NCBI RefSeq assembly: GCF_027474845.2 | Contig: NZ_CP107031.2 | Span: 3,177,001-3,241,000, forward strand | Direction: 5' to 3' | From: Maribacter aestuarii | GTDB lineage: Bacteria; Bacteroidota; Bacteroidia; Flavobacteriales; Flavobacteriaceae | Length of the DNA: 64,000 nt | Shown here: piece by piece, positions 52,697 to 63,380 of the stretch | Numbering within the stretch: position 1 is the stretch's first letter | How the letters are laid out: each line of letters begins with the position of its first letter | Notes under the pieces: generated by a model | Database searches by the model: none | Seen by the model: the letters and a program-made list of their open reading frames with translations, nothing else | Told to the model about the DNA's origin: nothing | Program-made: the position numbers and the translations under genes

Positions 52697-53815
52697 CTAG
52701 CTTTTAGGTATCAATTTATAAATACCTTTTCCTTCGACCGCAACATAAATTAATCCGTCTGGACCTTCTTTTACATCACGCACTCTTCCTTTATTAAGTA
52801 ACTTTTCTCTCAGGATTACCTTTTCGCCATCCATTTGTAACCGTTCCAAATATTGAAATGCCAACGACCCAACTAATACACTTCCCTTCCAATCCGCATA
52901 TTTGTCCGTAGTAACGAATGCCATTCCGCTTGGAGCGATAGAAGGTACCCAATAATAAATGGGTTGTACCGTACCTTCCATCTCGGTTTTTTCCGTTATC
53001 GGTGTACCGCTATAATTTATTCCATAAGTAACCAGTGGCCAGCCATAGTTAGCGCCTTTTTGGATAATATTTATTTCGTCTCCACCTCTTGGCCCATGTT
53101 CGTTATCCCAAAGTTCTCCCGTAGTAGGGTGTTTCGCCAATCCTTGAGGGTTACGGTGTCCGTAACTGTAAATAGCGGTTTTAGCCCCCTCCTTATTCAC
53201 GAAAGGATTGTCATCAGGAATACGCCCATCATCGTACATTCGATAGATTTTTCCACCATCCCTTGTAATATCTTGTGGATTTACGTCGCGAGCACCACGT
53301 TCCCCTATGGAGAAATAAAGGTAACCATCATTATCAAATATTATTCTAGATCCAAAGTGCTGTCCTTTGGTGGTATTGGGTGTTGCTTTATAGAGTAGTT
53401 CGTTATTTATCAACGCGTTACCATCAAGTTTGGCACGCATAACTGCCGTGTGTCCACCTTTGCCTTCACCTTCTTCCGAGGCATAAGAAATATAAATCCA
53501 TCCGTTCTTTTCATAATCTGGGTGCAGTTCAATATCTAACAGCCCTCCTTGGCCTCTGTTATAAACTTCAGGAACATTCGAAATTTTGGTCTTATTATTG
53601 TCTTTAAAATGGATTATTTCACCGGATTTTTCAGTTATGAGCATAGCTCCATCCGGAAGGAAAACAAAACCCCACGGTATCTGTAGGTTATCGACGAACA
53701 GCTCGGCGTTGAAGGGAATATTTTCAGGGGTAGTGACTTTGTTTTCAGCCTCTTGACCACAAGAAAAATTAAGCATTACAACGAATAAATAAAAGCAAAA
53801 TGCACTTTTTTTCAT
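52697..53815 (-). CDS. PQQ-dependent sugar dehydrogenase (soluble aldose dehydrogenase type), lipoprotein
   Basis: 372 residues from the ATG at 53815; an in-frame TTG two codons earlier was rejected. The lipoprotein signal ends at LNFSC (about Cys19). A six-bladed propeller of the glucose/sorbosone dehydrogenase family follows: PWGFVFLPDGAMLITEKSG, GGLLDIELHPDY, SYGHRNPQGLAKHP (with the His/Arg of the cofactor site) and NEHGPRGGDEINI. Members oxidise aldoses in the periplasm with PQQ. The downstream cytochrome gene is the presumed acceptor. No PQQ biosynthesis genes are in the window, so cofactor may be scavenged or made elsewhere. Confidence 0.92.
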   Translation of the reverse strand: MKKSAFCFYLFVVMLNFSCGQEAENKVTTPENIPFNAELFVDNLQIPWGFVFLPDGAMLITEKSGEIIHFKDNNKTKISNVPEVYNRGQGGLLDIELHPDYEKNGWIYISYASEEGEGKGGHTAVMRAKLDGNALINNELLYKATPNTTKGQHFGSRIIFDNDGYLYFSIGERGARDVNPQDITRDGGKIYRMYDDGRIPDDNPFVNKEGAKTAIYSYGHRNPQGLAKHPTTGELWDNEHGPRGGDEINIIQKGANYGWPLVTYGINYSGTPITEKTEMEGTVQPIYYWVPSIAPSGMAFVTTDKYADWKGSVLVGSLAFQYLERLQMDGEKVILREKLLNKGRVRDVKEGPDGLIYVAVEGKGIYKLIPKS

Positions 53816-53953
53816 AATCAAACGTTAGAAATATGTTATATGGTAAATGATTTTTTAAAGATAAACAGAAAATATAAGTATAAACAATTACACTAAAGAA
53901 TAGCAACGATTCCCCAATATCATTGTTTTTCTTGCCAAAACTCGACTTAACCT

Positions 53954-56900
53954 ATGCTCCCAAAAAAACCGCGGTATACGCTGTATACGCTCATACTGAT
54001 AGCTTTATCGGTAGTCGGTTCAACAGCAGTCGCAAACTCCAACGTCAAGATTCTTTTCGATGAGGTAGTACTGGCCGTGGAAAAAGTAGTTACGACTTCG
54101 TTTTCCGAGGACAGTGGTAATACTTCTCAGCTAAGTAAAATAGAAGAAACGGTCAGTTCGGATAGTGCTAAATTTTCGGCACCTATGTTCATGACCATTA
54201 TCCAAGGTGCCGATGAAGAGGTCGGATGTAGCGATAATGGTTTTACCGTTGCCCGATTTAATCTTTGTGGTGACTCCGATAATAGAACGGTCAGTTTATC
54301 AGGAGGGCCTTATGGTTCCGTGTCATGGCAAATTCTAGGGGGTTCTTGTTCCCCGGATATTAATGAAGATTGTCCTAATACAGGTTCCTGCTACTCTCAA
54401 GTAGCTACAGGTCAGACCTTCAATATCAACGCTGCTTCTGTACCATCTACCGTAGGAGCAGAATATCGCGTTGTAGCGGATGGACAAATTTTTTACTTCA
54501 AGGTAAAAAAGAGTACGATTACTCAAACTTTTGTAAAGCAGGATTTTATTTGTGGTGTCCCTGGAAGAATTCAGATCACAAATTTATCCAGTGCTTACGA
54601 GTTCAGTATTAATGGTGGAATAACTTGGCAAACGGCAATTTTCCCAAACCTTGATCCCGGAACGTATAATATTTTGGCTCGTTTAAGAAATACACCGAAT
54701 ACTTGTGAATACCCTTATCCTCCTATTACTATTGATCAACAGGATATAGAAATTGAAGCCACTTTTGTGGATGCGCAGTGTAGTGGGGATACAGGTAGTA
54801 TCACCGTAACTGCCAATAATGTTCCTGGACCTTTCAAGTATACTTTATTAAATTCTAGCGGGGTCGCACAGGAATTCACGGCCTTTATATCAGATAATCC
54901 CTATACTTTTTCAGCCGTAGGTTTCGGAACGTATATCGTACAAGTTGAAACACAACAATGCCAAGGGGATCCTTTAAACGGTATTGACCCGCCAAGACAA
55001 AACGTAGATACTTCCGGAAATCCTATTACCATTGGAGCTGGATTAAGTGCCTTGGATGCATCTACTGAGGTAAATAGCAGTTTTGGATGTTCTACCATTT
55101 CTAGTGTAGATATTACCTTAAATGTGGACGGTGGTTCAGGACCCTACACCTATACGGTCAACGGTGGGCCAGTTCAGCCTTCTTTTGGTAGTTCGGCCAC
55201 AAATACGGGAACTACCACTTACGCTGTTACCACAGCGGGTACTTATGATTTTGTGATTACGGACAGCAATGGTTGTGATATAACCGCATCTTCAAATGTA
55301 GAGGAGCTTTTACCACCGGATGTTACTGTTGCAGGAATCGATGGAACATGTAGTAATGGTGGAGCACAGATTGAATTTACGGTAAATGATGCAAGAGGAT
55401 ATAATCTATCGTATCGGGTAAATACAGGAGACCCATGGGTAACAACACCACAGATATCGGTTCCCGCAGGAACTTACAATGATATTGAGGTTAGGTATCA
55501 ACAAGGGGGATTTGAGTGTACCATTTCTTTGCCACCAGTCACTGTGACCAATGTTGGTGTAATTTCTGGTTCTGCCAATAAAATTGCAGATGTTACTTGT
55601 AATGGCACAGGAGGTACGAACAGTGGTCAAATAGATTTCGTAGGTCCTTTTTCAGGAGGATCAGGAAGTGGGTATGTATTTAGTATTGATGGCGTAAACT
55701 TTACAGGGACAACTTCCTACGCTGGTTTGGCTGCCGGAATTTACACACCTATAATTAGGGATAGTGGTGGTTGCCGTTTGGAGTTAACTCCAATAGAAAT
55801 ATTAGACGTTGACCCTCCGACTAACATCGACTTTGCACAGAGCAATACCAATTGTGCTGCAAATACTTCTGACGTACAATTAACGGCTACGGCAAACTTT
55901 GCCATTGCAACATATGAGGTAATAAGTCCTTTAGCCATTAACAATGGGACAAATGATACATTTACGGGGCTCACCAACAATGTCAACCATGTTTTCAGGA
56001 TTACTGATGTTAATGGTTGTACTTATGAGGAAAGTTTTACACCTGCGGTAATTAGTTCTATTCGGGCACGGCTAGGATCAGGTGGTGATTTAAGGGTGTG
56101 TACGGGCGCTACTGATGGGGATGCCACATTCTTGGTGGATGGTTTCGCAAATTCGTATTCCTACTCAGTAAGTCCAGGTGGTTTTAGCGGTACTGGAGAA
56201 ACAAATCTTCAGGTGCCAATTTCTGGTTTGGGGGCCAATACTTACACGATTACAGTAACTGATGACGATACGGGTTGTACCGACACGGCAAGTGTCACGG
56301 TAGTAGAACCTTCAGCGGCATTAAGTTTAACTGCTACCGTTACCGCTATGAGCTGTGCCAACAACAATATTGGGCTAGTTCGCGCCAATGCCTCTGGTGG
56401 TTATGGTAGTTACAGATATGAATTGGAGTGGCCAACACCTCCGGGAATCACACAAGGCCCCAAAAGTGGTAGAAACTTTGGAAATCTCACTGCTGAGGGT
56501 ACTTATACTTTAACTGTTACAGATGTAGAAGGATGTACGACAAGCACAACGTTTGTGCTAAATCAGGTAGATCCGCCAAGTATCGCTCTAGGTACTGTGG
56601 ATTACTGTTATGGCCCTGGTGATGATGCATCAATTCAAGTCAGTTCTACAGCTGGTTCGGCAGCAATTAGTACGCATCAATATCGTATAAATGGAGGATC
56701 GCTTCAAGCTAGCCCCAACTTTAATGGGCTTGTACCAGGTACTTACACCATTGAAGTGGTCGATGGTAACAATTGTACCGATGATTTGACGGTGACCATT
56801 CCACCCCAAATACAGATTACCCTAGATTTGGTTACAGAGATTCCATGTGGTGGCGATGGTGAGATGGGAATTACCGTCAATGGTGGTGATATCTCAACAC

Positions 56901-59900
56901 TTGCAAGTACATCGTACACCATTTTTCTTGATGGTACCCCGGTAGCGGGACACACTGGAAACAACTTGCCATCAAGCACTTTTAATTATACTGTTCCATT
57001 TGGTTCTGAAGGTACTTACACCGTTGAGGTTACAGATAATAATGGTTGTACAAATACATCGCCGCCACTGACCTTTACTCCCCCGGCATCCATTACCGCT
57101 ACAGCGGTACCTGTAGGCTCGAGTTGTGGGGATAGTTCCAGTGGATATGTAGAAATTATCCCCGATGTATCTACAGGTACTCCTGCATTTGAGATCGTTT
57201 TTGCACCTCAAGGAACAGGCTTGGTCGATAGTCCGTTCAATGCATCGCAACCTGCTGGATTTACCTATAGTTCACAGACCATTTATTCCGGGCTTTCTGC
57301 CGGAACGTATGAATATATCGTTAAAGATGCGAGAAATTGTACTACTGGTGTTCAAACTATAACAGTAGTACCTGATTCAACAAATCCTCCGGATGCAACC
57401 GTATCTTCAATTGATGCTGATTGTGATGTAACAGGAGTTTCCGGTGGAGTCCGAGTTGATTCAATTGCAGACGGAGTTGCCAGTTTTATAATTATCATAG
57501 AGGATAATTTTGGGAACGAAATTATTAGAAGGGAAAATGTGGGCCTAGGCGATTTGCCTTTGGATATTGAAGACCCTCTCCTAGTGGAAGGCAACTATAC
57601 CGTTATTACACTGGATTCCCGTGGGTGTTTAGATTTGGACGCTATTAGTATTAATTCAATTGATTTGCAAATAGTCCCAGATTTTACAGTCCCAATAGTA
57701 TGTGATAGAGGAAATTTACCCCAATGTGTTGATATTGTAAACGGGGTTGGTCCTTTTGATATACGCTTGGTTACGGATCCTGTATCGCCGTACATAGATT
57801 TAGGTCCCACCGCCACACGCTATTGTTTCCCTGACCTCGTACCTGGTGCTTCTTACACTGTGCAGGTGTTAGATCAGGGCACTGGCTGTGAATATATTGA
57901 AGAAGTTACAGTGCCCGATGGGCCCAATCCGTTGGATGTTTCTTTGTCCATCGATAATGGTAACTGTAATGGAGAGGATGTGGAACTGCGCTACATTATT
58001 TCTGGTGCTGCAGGTCCTTTTGATATTGTGATTCGGAATCTAGATACAGGTGCCATTGTTACCAATGTTACAGCTAGCACAGTTGCGGATAATACTATAT
58101 TGGTACCACAGGGTCCTTATGCCATTTCAGTGATTGATAATGCTACTGATTGTACAGGAGGTGATACTATAGAGGCCACATTGAACATGCCTAGGGTAGA
58201 TGTCATTAACAATGAAAATGCGAATTGCAATGAAGATGGACAACTGACTTTTAGAGGTAGTGGGGGTAATCCATATCCACCTTCAGGTGCTGGATCGTTG
58301 CCCGATGGCTCGCCTTATGAGTATGCCGTTGTAGTAGCGGGAAGCACTCCTGGCGCCGGAGATTACAGTACGGTTACAACTGTAGCCTTACCTGGTTCAT
58401 TGGCACCTGGTACAGCTTATGACATTTTTGTCCGTGATTCCAGGGGTTGTGAGTTTATGACTTCGGCCACTATTGTACAGTTGGACCCTGATTTACCATT
58501 ACCGTCTATTTCGGTAAACAACCAGTGTATAACAGGAGCACCACCGGCAAGTTTTCAAATTGATGTGACCATGCCTGCCAATATTGATAATCCTACGTTT
58601 ACCTTGGGCGGTCAGACCTTGGTTCCAGCTTATGATGGTATCAACCCCACAACGGCTACATTCAGCGTTCCAAGTATTGGCGTTTATGATGTATATGTGG
58701 TCGATTCCAATGGCTGTGATGTATCCACTACTGCAGAAGTATTTCAGATTCTTTCTGCATCGGCAGATTTTTCTACAGAGCCTAGTTGTAACAATAACGA
58801 TGGCATAATTACGGTTACTCCCAACGGTGGTAGCGGAAACTTTACGTTTGAGTTACGTGATGGTGCGGGTACATCAACTGGTAATTCTACAGGTGCCACT
58901 AATGGTATTTTTACCGGTGTGGGTCCCGGGGATTATGAGGTGTTCATTAGAGATGATATTGCCAATGATGGTAGTGTTTTTTGCGACTTCACGGTAGATG
59001 GTATTACGTTGGATGCCGCAATACCTCCTGTAATTATTGATATGGGCGAGAGCAATATAAGCTGTAACGGTGCCAATGATGGAAGCATAAGCGTAATATT
59101 GAATCCCGGATCGGACGTTGATGGAATTTTGGAGTACCGTTTATTCGATTCCAGCAATACGGAGATTAATAGCAATATTTCAGGTTCTTTTACGGGTTTA
59201 ACACCTGATACGTATCGTGTAGAAGTTGAAACTGATAGAGGGTGTATCGATGACGAAACCATTGCCATTTCTGAGCCTCCAACATTTGAAATAAGCGCGA
59301 CCGATGCAACATTGGTTTGCGAAAATGGAGCCAATCGTTTTAGTACCGCTACTATATCTGCTACCTTGGTAAGTATAGGAAATGGAGGACCTTACGGGTA
59401 CCGCCTTGATCCCGGTGATAGTTATCAAAGTAGTCCAGATTTTGATATTGTAGACAACGGTACTGATCAAACCATCACAATTTATGCTATTGACGCCAAC
59501 GGTTGCGAAGATGATGTTACAATTACCGTTTTTGCTCCTACTGACGTTGTTTCGAGCATTTCACAAGACAGGGCATTGACCTGTGCAGATCCTGAGCGTG
59601 TTGAGATTACGGTAACAGGTACTACGAATTTTACGGTAATCACTTCGGGACCTTCTGGAACTACAGTACCTAATGTAAACCAACCCAGTGGAAACTCCAT
59701 TTTTGTAGACTTACCAAGTGTAGGTGATTATTTGATTGAGGTACAAGATAATTCTGCAGGTGGATGTAGCTATCCACTTCCTGTATATACCGTGAATCCT
59801 CCAACCGAGCCGACAGTGGTAATTTCCGAGGCGAATCCTGTACGTTGTTTTGGTGCCTCCGATGGGGCATTGAACATTGAGGTTTCAAATTATGTGGGTA

Positions 59901-62572
59901 CACGTTATAGCTACCAGGCATTCTTATTGGATGTGGGTGGGAATAGGATACTGCCTGCTGAAGCTTCTGGAAATTTTGATACTTCCGTGGCAAACCCTGA
60001 AACTATTTTAGGTCTCCCTGGGGGAAACTATGTTGTGGATATTGTTTCATTAGATGACCCCCAATGTCCTGCGATCAGTAATGTAGCCAATATACGGACA
60101 CCCAATGGGCCGTTGACCGTTAATGCCGTACCTGTTGGTAATGTGGGTTGTAATAACGATTTGGGTGAAATTGAAGCTACCGGACAAGGTGGTTGGGATT
60201 CTTTCCCTTATGAATATCGATTACTGTTCAGTACTGATGGAGGCGTTACCTATACCACGGAAGTAGCACCTTTTTCTCCTAATAACGAATTTACCGGTCT
60301 TCAGTTTGGATTCTATCGAGTTGAAATTCAAGATATTGAAGTCTGTATAAATACTTTTGATATTGAATTGGAAGAAGTTCCTCAGATAGATGCAGGTATC
60401 CGTGAGCCTCAAGGCCTGGATTGTCCTAACGGAAACAATGCGGTGCTCGAAGCTTATGACCCAAGCACTGGAGATGCAATCACTGCTACCCCGGGTGCAA
60501 CGGGAGGGTTTGCTGGAGCGGGATATAACTATAGGCTATTATATTTAAACAGCAATGATAATACGGATATAGTATCTGCCAGTGGTCTTCAAAATTCACC
60601 AACTTTTATCGGTTCTAGTGGAGGATTTATCAGTGCAGGTTGGTATGCCATTGAGGTTTCTTCTAGCTTTGACTGTATTCATATTACGGAACCATACTTT
60701 GTTGACCCACCTCCGCCTGTAGTACCTTTATTGGTGCAGACAAGAGTACCTGGCTGTGGTGGCGACGGCGAAATGAGATTGACGATAGAAAACCCCGACC
60801 CATTATTCACTTACGAATATGCTCCGGTTGAAAACGGGGTAATCGTTGGGCCGTATCTACCAATGGTCGGTACTTCGGTATTAATTCCAGGTGTACAAGG
60901 GATAACCTATCAGTTTGATGTTAGAAAGACCAGCGCCTTAAGTATTTGCTTGCCGGTACGTTCCAATGGTATTACCATGACCAATGCAACGGGAATTACG
61001 ATTTTACCAAATCTTCCTGATGATATTTCTTGTGCTTCGGAGTTGGATGGTCGAATAGAATCATTTGTAAACGGTGGTGTAGGTGATGATTTATTCTATT
61101 TATACGTAGGCGATCCATTAGATGCTTTTACACCTGCTGCTAGCGCAACATTGTTTAGAGGTCCACAACCAGATGGTACTTTTGAAGGTTTACCAGAAGG
61201 CAACAATTATTACATTGCAGTAACCAGTGGTGCGACCTGTATGGATATTGCCGGACCATTTGAAATTATTAGACCTGCTCCAATCGTTTTCGATGCAACT
61301 CCTACCCCTGTAACTTGTAACGGGGAAGAAGATGGAAGCATAACTGTTGAAGTAATTTCTGGTGGAGTAGGACTGATTCAATTTGCTATTGCTCCTAATT
61401 TCAACGAATTCTTTAGCGATCCGGCTACACCTGGCACCTATACTTTTGATGAATTGGCTACCGGTACTTACGAAATACTTATCCAAGACGAAAACGGATG
61501 TTTTGAGAAGGATTTTATTACTGTGGATGAACCGGAAATTGTTGAGGTAATTAACATTCAAACCACACCAGAGTTATGTATTGGCGCTAATGATGGTACC
61601 GTTGTCTTTGATATTATCGGCGGAACGCCGTTCAATGACCCGCTAATTAGTCCGTCTCCATATTTTGAGTACAAGCTAGAAATGATTGACCCAATTGATG
61701 AGACAGGAACTGCAGTTTTTGCACCTTATGATGGTCAGATTATCCAGAACTTGCAAGGAGGGGCCTCTTATGCCTTATACATCCAAGATGCAAATTTATG
61801 TCCTGCCACCCAACTTTTCACAGTGGACATCGGTGTAGATTTAACGGCTGAGCCCATAGTGCAATATGGTTGTGAAGGTATATTCCCCAATAGTACCACA
61901 ACGGTTCAAATGCAGGATGCATCCCTAATGTCAGATTTAATGTTCGCTTTAGATCCGGTTGACCCTACGGATGCTATTACAGCCATGGCAGGAGTAGAAA
62001 ATGTCTGGGGTGATTTGCCCGCAGGCGACCATATCGTTTACATCTACCATGAAAATGGATGTAGTAATTTTGTTGAATTTTCGGTAGACAGTTATGATCC
62101 TTTAACACTGAACGCCATGAAAACTGGTCCAAACGAGCTAGTGGCTTCCGCAGAAGGTGGTTATGGAGGATATGAATATTTCTTCAACGGTGAGTCCTAT
62201 GGGGAGGAGACTACCTATACTACCAATGAAAGTGGAATGGTCAACATCCGAGTGGTCGATGCTAATGGTTGTGTGGCTGAGGTTGCTATTCCCTTTGAGT
62301 TTACGGGAATGCTGGAGATTCCAAATTTCTTTACTCCGGACGGGGATAACCAAAACGACTTCTGGGCACCAAGAAATAGGGAATTCTTTCCGGATATAGA
62401 AGTTAAGATTTACGATCGTTACGGAAGGGTCGTAGCCATACTCGATGAAGTATCTGGCTGGGACGGTAAATACGAGGGTAATGAAGTTCCTACGGGTGAT
62501 TATTGGTATGTAGTAAATGCTAATGACAAGAGTAAACAGCGTTATGTAGGTCACTTCACCTTGTACAGATAG
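53954..62572 (+). CDS. Giant repeat adhesin with T9SS type B sorting domain (SprB-like)
   Basis: 2872 residues. A signal segment is at about 9-28 (LYTLILIALSVVGSTAVA). The body is made of about 25 or more degenerate beta repeats of 75-100 residues, each with a GxYTIxVxDxxGC-like end (e.g. GTYTIEVVDGNNCTD, GTYTLTVTDVEGCTT) and an upstream Cys at the next repeat start; these match SprB-type repeats. The last 86 residues (NFFTPDGDNQND, KIYDRYGRVV, GWDGKYEG, PTGDYWYVV) form the CHU_C type B signal for the type IX system. SprB-like proteins are surface adhesins moved by the gliding motor. The frame is intact over 8.6 kb. Confidence 0.93.
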   Translation: MLPKKPRYTLYTLILIALSVVGSTAVANSNVKILFDEVVLAVEKVVTTSFSEDSGNTSQLSKIEETVSSDSAKFSAPMFMTIIQGADEEVGCSDNGFTVARFNLCGDSDNRTVSLSGGPYGSVSWQILGGSCSPDINEDCPNTGSCYSQVATGQTFNINAASVPSTVGAEYRVVADGQIFYFKVKKSTITQTFVKQDFICGVPGRIQITNLSSAYEFSINGGITWQTAIFPNLDPGTYNILARLRNTPNTCEYPYPPITIDQQDIEIEATFVDAQCSGDTGSITVTANNVPGPFKYTLLNSSGVAQEFTAFISDNPYTFSAVGFGTYIVQVETQQCQGDPLNGIDPPRQNVDTSGNPITIGAGLSALDASTEVNSSFGCSTISSVDITLNVDGGSGPYTYTVNGGPVQPSFGSSATNTGTTTYAVTTAGTYDFVITDSNGCDITASSNVEELLPPDVTVAGIDGTCSNGGAQIEFTVNDARGYNLSYRVNTGDPWVTTPQISVPAGTYNDIEVRYQQGGFECTISLPPVTVTNVGVISGSANKIADVTCNGTGGTNSGQIDFVGPFSGGSGSGYVFSIDGVNFTGTTSYAGLAAGIYTPIIRDSGGCRLELTPIEILDVDPPTNIDFAQSNTNCAANTSDVQLTATANFAIATYEVISPLAINNGTNDTFTGLTNNVNHVFRITDVNGCTYEESFTPAVISSIRARLGSGGDLRVCTGATDGDATFLVDGFANSYSYSVSPGGFSGTGETNLQVPISGLGANTYTITVTDDDTGCTDTASVTVVEPSAALSLTATVTAMSCANNNIGLVRANASGGYGSYRYELEWPTPPGITQGPKSGRNFGNLTAEGTYTLTVTDVEGCTTSTTFVLNQVDPPSIALGTVDYCYGPGDDASIQVSSTAGSAAISTHQYRINGGSLQASPNFNGLVPGTYTIEVVDGNNCTDDLTVTIPPQIQITLDLVTEIPCGGDGEMGITVNGGDISTLASTSYTIFLDGTPVAGHTGNNLPSSTFNYTVPFGSEGTYTVEVTDNNGCTNTSPPLTFTPPASITATAVPVGSSCGDSSSGYVEIIPDVSTGTPAFEIVFAPQGTGLVDSPFNASQPAGFTYSSQTIYSGLSAGTYEYIVKDARNCTTGVQTITVVPDSTNPPDATVSSIDADCDVTGVSGGVRVDSIADGVASFIIIIEDNFGNEIIRRENVGLGDLPLDIEDPLLVEGNYTVITLDSRGCLDLDAISINSIDLQIVPDFTVPIVCDRGNLPQCVDIVNGVGPFDIRLVTDPVSPYIDLGPTATRYCFPDLVPGASYTVQVLDQGTGCEYIEEVTVPDGPNPLDVSLSIDNGNCNGEDVELRYIISGAAGPFDIVIRNLDTGAIVTNVTASTVADNTILVPQGPYAISVIDNATDCTGGDTIEATLNMPRVDVINNENANCNEDGQLTFRGSGGNPYPPSGAGSLPDGSPYEYAVVVAGSTPGAGDYSTVTTVALPGSLAPGTAYDIFVRDSRGCEFMTSATIVQLDPDLPLPSISVNNQCITGAPPASFQIDVTMPANIDNPTFTLGGQTLVPAYDGINPTTATFSVPSIGVYDVYVVDSNGCDVSTTAEVFQILSASADFSTEPSCNNNDGIITVTPNGGSGNFTFELRDGAGTSTGNSTGATNGIFTGVGPGDYEVFIRDDIANDGSVFCDFTVDGITLDAAIPPVIIDMGESNISCNGANDGSISVILNPGSDVDGILEYRLFDSSNTEINSNISGSFTGLTPDTYRVEVETDRGCIDDETIAISEPPTFEISATDATLVCENGANRFSTATISATLVSIGNGGPYGYRLDPGDSYQSSPDFDIVDNGTDQTITIYAIDANGCEDDVTITVFAPTDVVSSISQDRALTCADPERVEITVTGTTNFTVITSGPSGTTVPNVNQPSGNSIFVDLPSVGDYLIEVQDNSAGGCSYPLPVYTVNPPTEPTVVISEANPVRCFGASDGALNIEVSNYVGTRYSYQAFLLDVGGNRILPAEASGNFDTSVANPETILGLPGGNYVVDIVSLDDPQCPAISNVANIRTPNGPLTVNAVPVGNVGCNNDLGEIEATGQGGWDSFPYEYRLLFSTDGGVTYTTEVAPFSPNNEFTGLQFGFYRVEIQDIEVCINTFDIELEEVPQIDAGIREPQGLDCPNGNNAVLEAYDPSTGDAITATPGATGGFAGAGYNYRLLYLNSNDNTDIVSASGLQNSPTFIGSSGGFISAGWYAIEVSSSFDCIHITEPYFVDPPPPVVPLLVQTRVPGCGGDGEMRLTIENPDPLFTYEYAPVENGVIVGPYLPMVGTSVLIPGVQGITYQFDVRKTSALSICLPVRSNGITMTNATGITILPNLPDDISCASELDGRIESFVNGGVGDDLFYLYVGDPLDAFTPAASATLFRGPQPDGTFEGLPEGNNYYIAVTSGATCMDIAGPFEIIRPAPIVFDATPTPVTCNGEEDGSITVEVISGGVGLIQFAIAPNFNEFFSDPATPGTYTFDELATGTYEILIQDENGCFEKDFITVDEPEIVEVINIQTTPELCIGANDGTVVFDIIGGTPFNDPLISPSPYFEYKLEMIDPIDETGTAVFAPYDGQIIQNLQGGASYALYIQDANLCPATQLFTVDIGVDLTAEPIVQYGCEGIFPNSTTTVQMQDASLMSDLMFALDPVDPTDAITAMAGVENVWGDLPAGDHIVYIYHENGCSNFVEFSVDSYDPLTLNAMKTGPNELVASAEGGYGGYEYFFNGESYGEETTYTTNESGMVNIRVVDANGCVAEVAIPFEFTGMLEIPNFFTPDGDNQNDFWAPRNREFFPDIEVKIYDRYGRVVAILDEVSGWDGKYEGNEVPTGDYWYVVNANDKSKQRYVGHFTLYR

Positions 62573-62593
62573 GTTTTACAACAGATATTTTAT

Positions 62594-62627
62594 TAAAAGG
62601 GAGACTTGAAAGAGTCTCCCTTTTTTT
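62594..62627 (+). terminator. Intrinsic terminator after the adhesin gene
   Basis: AAAGGGAGACT and AGTCTCCCTTT pair perfectly around TGAAAG, followed by a further T-run. It starts 22 bases beyond the adhesin stop, making that gene a single unit. Confidence 0.9.
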
Positions 62628-62705
62628 GCATTCAATTTGGCTAGAATCATTATTACATTTACAGCGAAATTTTAGTATTTTCAACTCGCCTTAAAAAGGA
62701 GTAGC

Positions 62706-63380
62706 ATGAAAAAAATAGGCTTGTTTCTTTCCATTTTCCTTAATTTATTTTTAATCGGCTATATCTTTTTTAATTCTAATAGTGAAAAGAAGACTATAAC
62801 AGAGATTAAGGAAGTTAATGGAGAAGTGATATATGATGAAAAGGGATTGGTCGTAGAACCAGTAAATATCGTAATGTTGGGCAATTCTATAACATTCGCA
62901 GGAGATTGGCAGGACGAATTAAAGAGAAAGGATGTTTTTAATGGTGGAAAGCCCGGCTGGACTACACAACAGTTATCATGGGTCATTAAGAATTTTATCG
63001 TTCCCTACAAACCACGCGTTTGTTTCTTCAAAGGTGGCATAAACGACTATTCGCTGGGGATTGGTACTGATCGTATTTATGAAAATATGACTGTGATTAT
63101 GGATTCCATTAATGTCGTAGGAACTAAACCGGTATATACAACAACCCTATATCAGCGTGGGGTCGAGGAAAGAAATAGAGAAATTGACTTACTCAATGCA
63201 AGAATGCAAAAGTTTTGTTCGGAACGTGGATATGATTTTATGGATTTAAGACCTTTCCTCTGTAAAGAAGGCGATATCTTAGATGCCTATGTGCAAGATG
63301 ATAATACCCACTTAAAACCAGAAGCATACCCGAGATGGGCGGAAGCCATGAAGCCTATCCTTAAAAAATATGGATTATGA
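62706..63380 (+). CDS. SGNH/GDSL hydrolase, membrane-anchored
   Basis: 224 residues. An N-terminal uncleaved or signal-type helix (about 3-22, GLFLSIFLNLFLIGYIFF) precedes a SGNH domain: block I LGNSITFAGDW with the nucleophile Ser (GNS in place of GDS), block III KGGINDYS with Asn, and block V DDNTHLKPEAY with the Asp-His pair. Such enzymes deacetylate glycans or cleave esters; substrate unknown. It overlaps the next gene by four bases (ATGA), so the two work as one unit, likely in carbohydrate handling outside the cytoplasm. Confidence 0.88.
   Translation: MKKIGLFLSIFLNLFLIGYIFFNSNSEKKTITEIKEVNGEVIYDEKGLVVEPVNIVMLGNSITFAGDWQDELKRKDVFNGGKPGWTTQQLSWVIKNFIVPYKPRVCFFKGGINDYSLGIGTDRIYENMTVIMDSINVVGTKPVYTTTLYQRGVEERNREIDLLNARMQKFCSERGYDFMDLRPFLCKEGDILDAYVQDDNTHLKPEAYPRWAEAMKPILKKYGL

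Noticed and set aside
52964..53398. 144-codon ORF antisense to the PQQ-type dehydrogenase
   Set aside because: Shadow of a strongly supported propeller gene; no domain.
53954..62572. Search for a CRISPR-like or DNA-level tandem array in the repeat adhesin gene
   Set aside because: The repeats are diverged protein repeats; no regular identical DNA units with spacers are seen.
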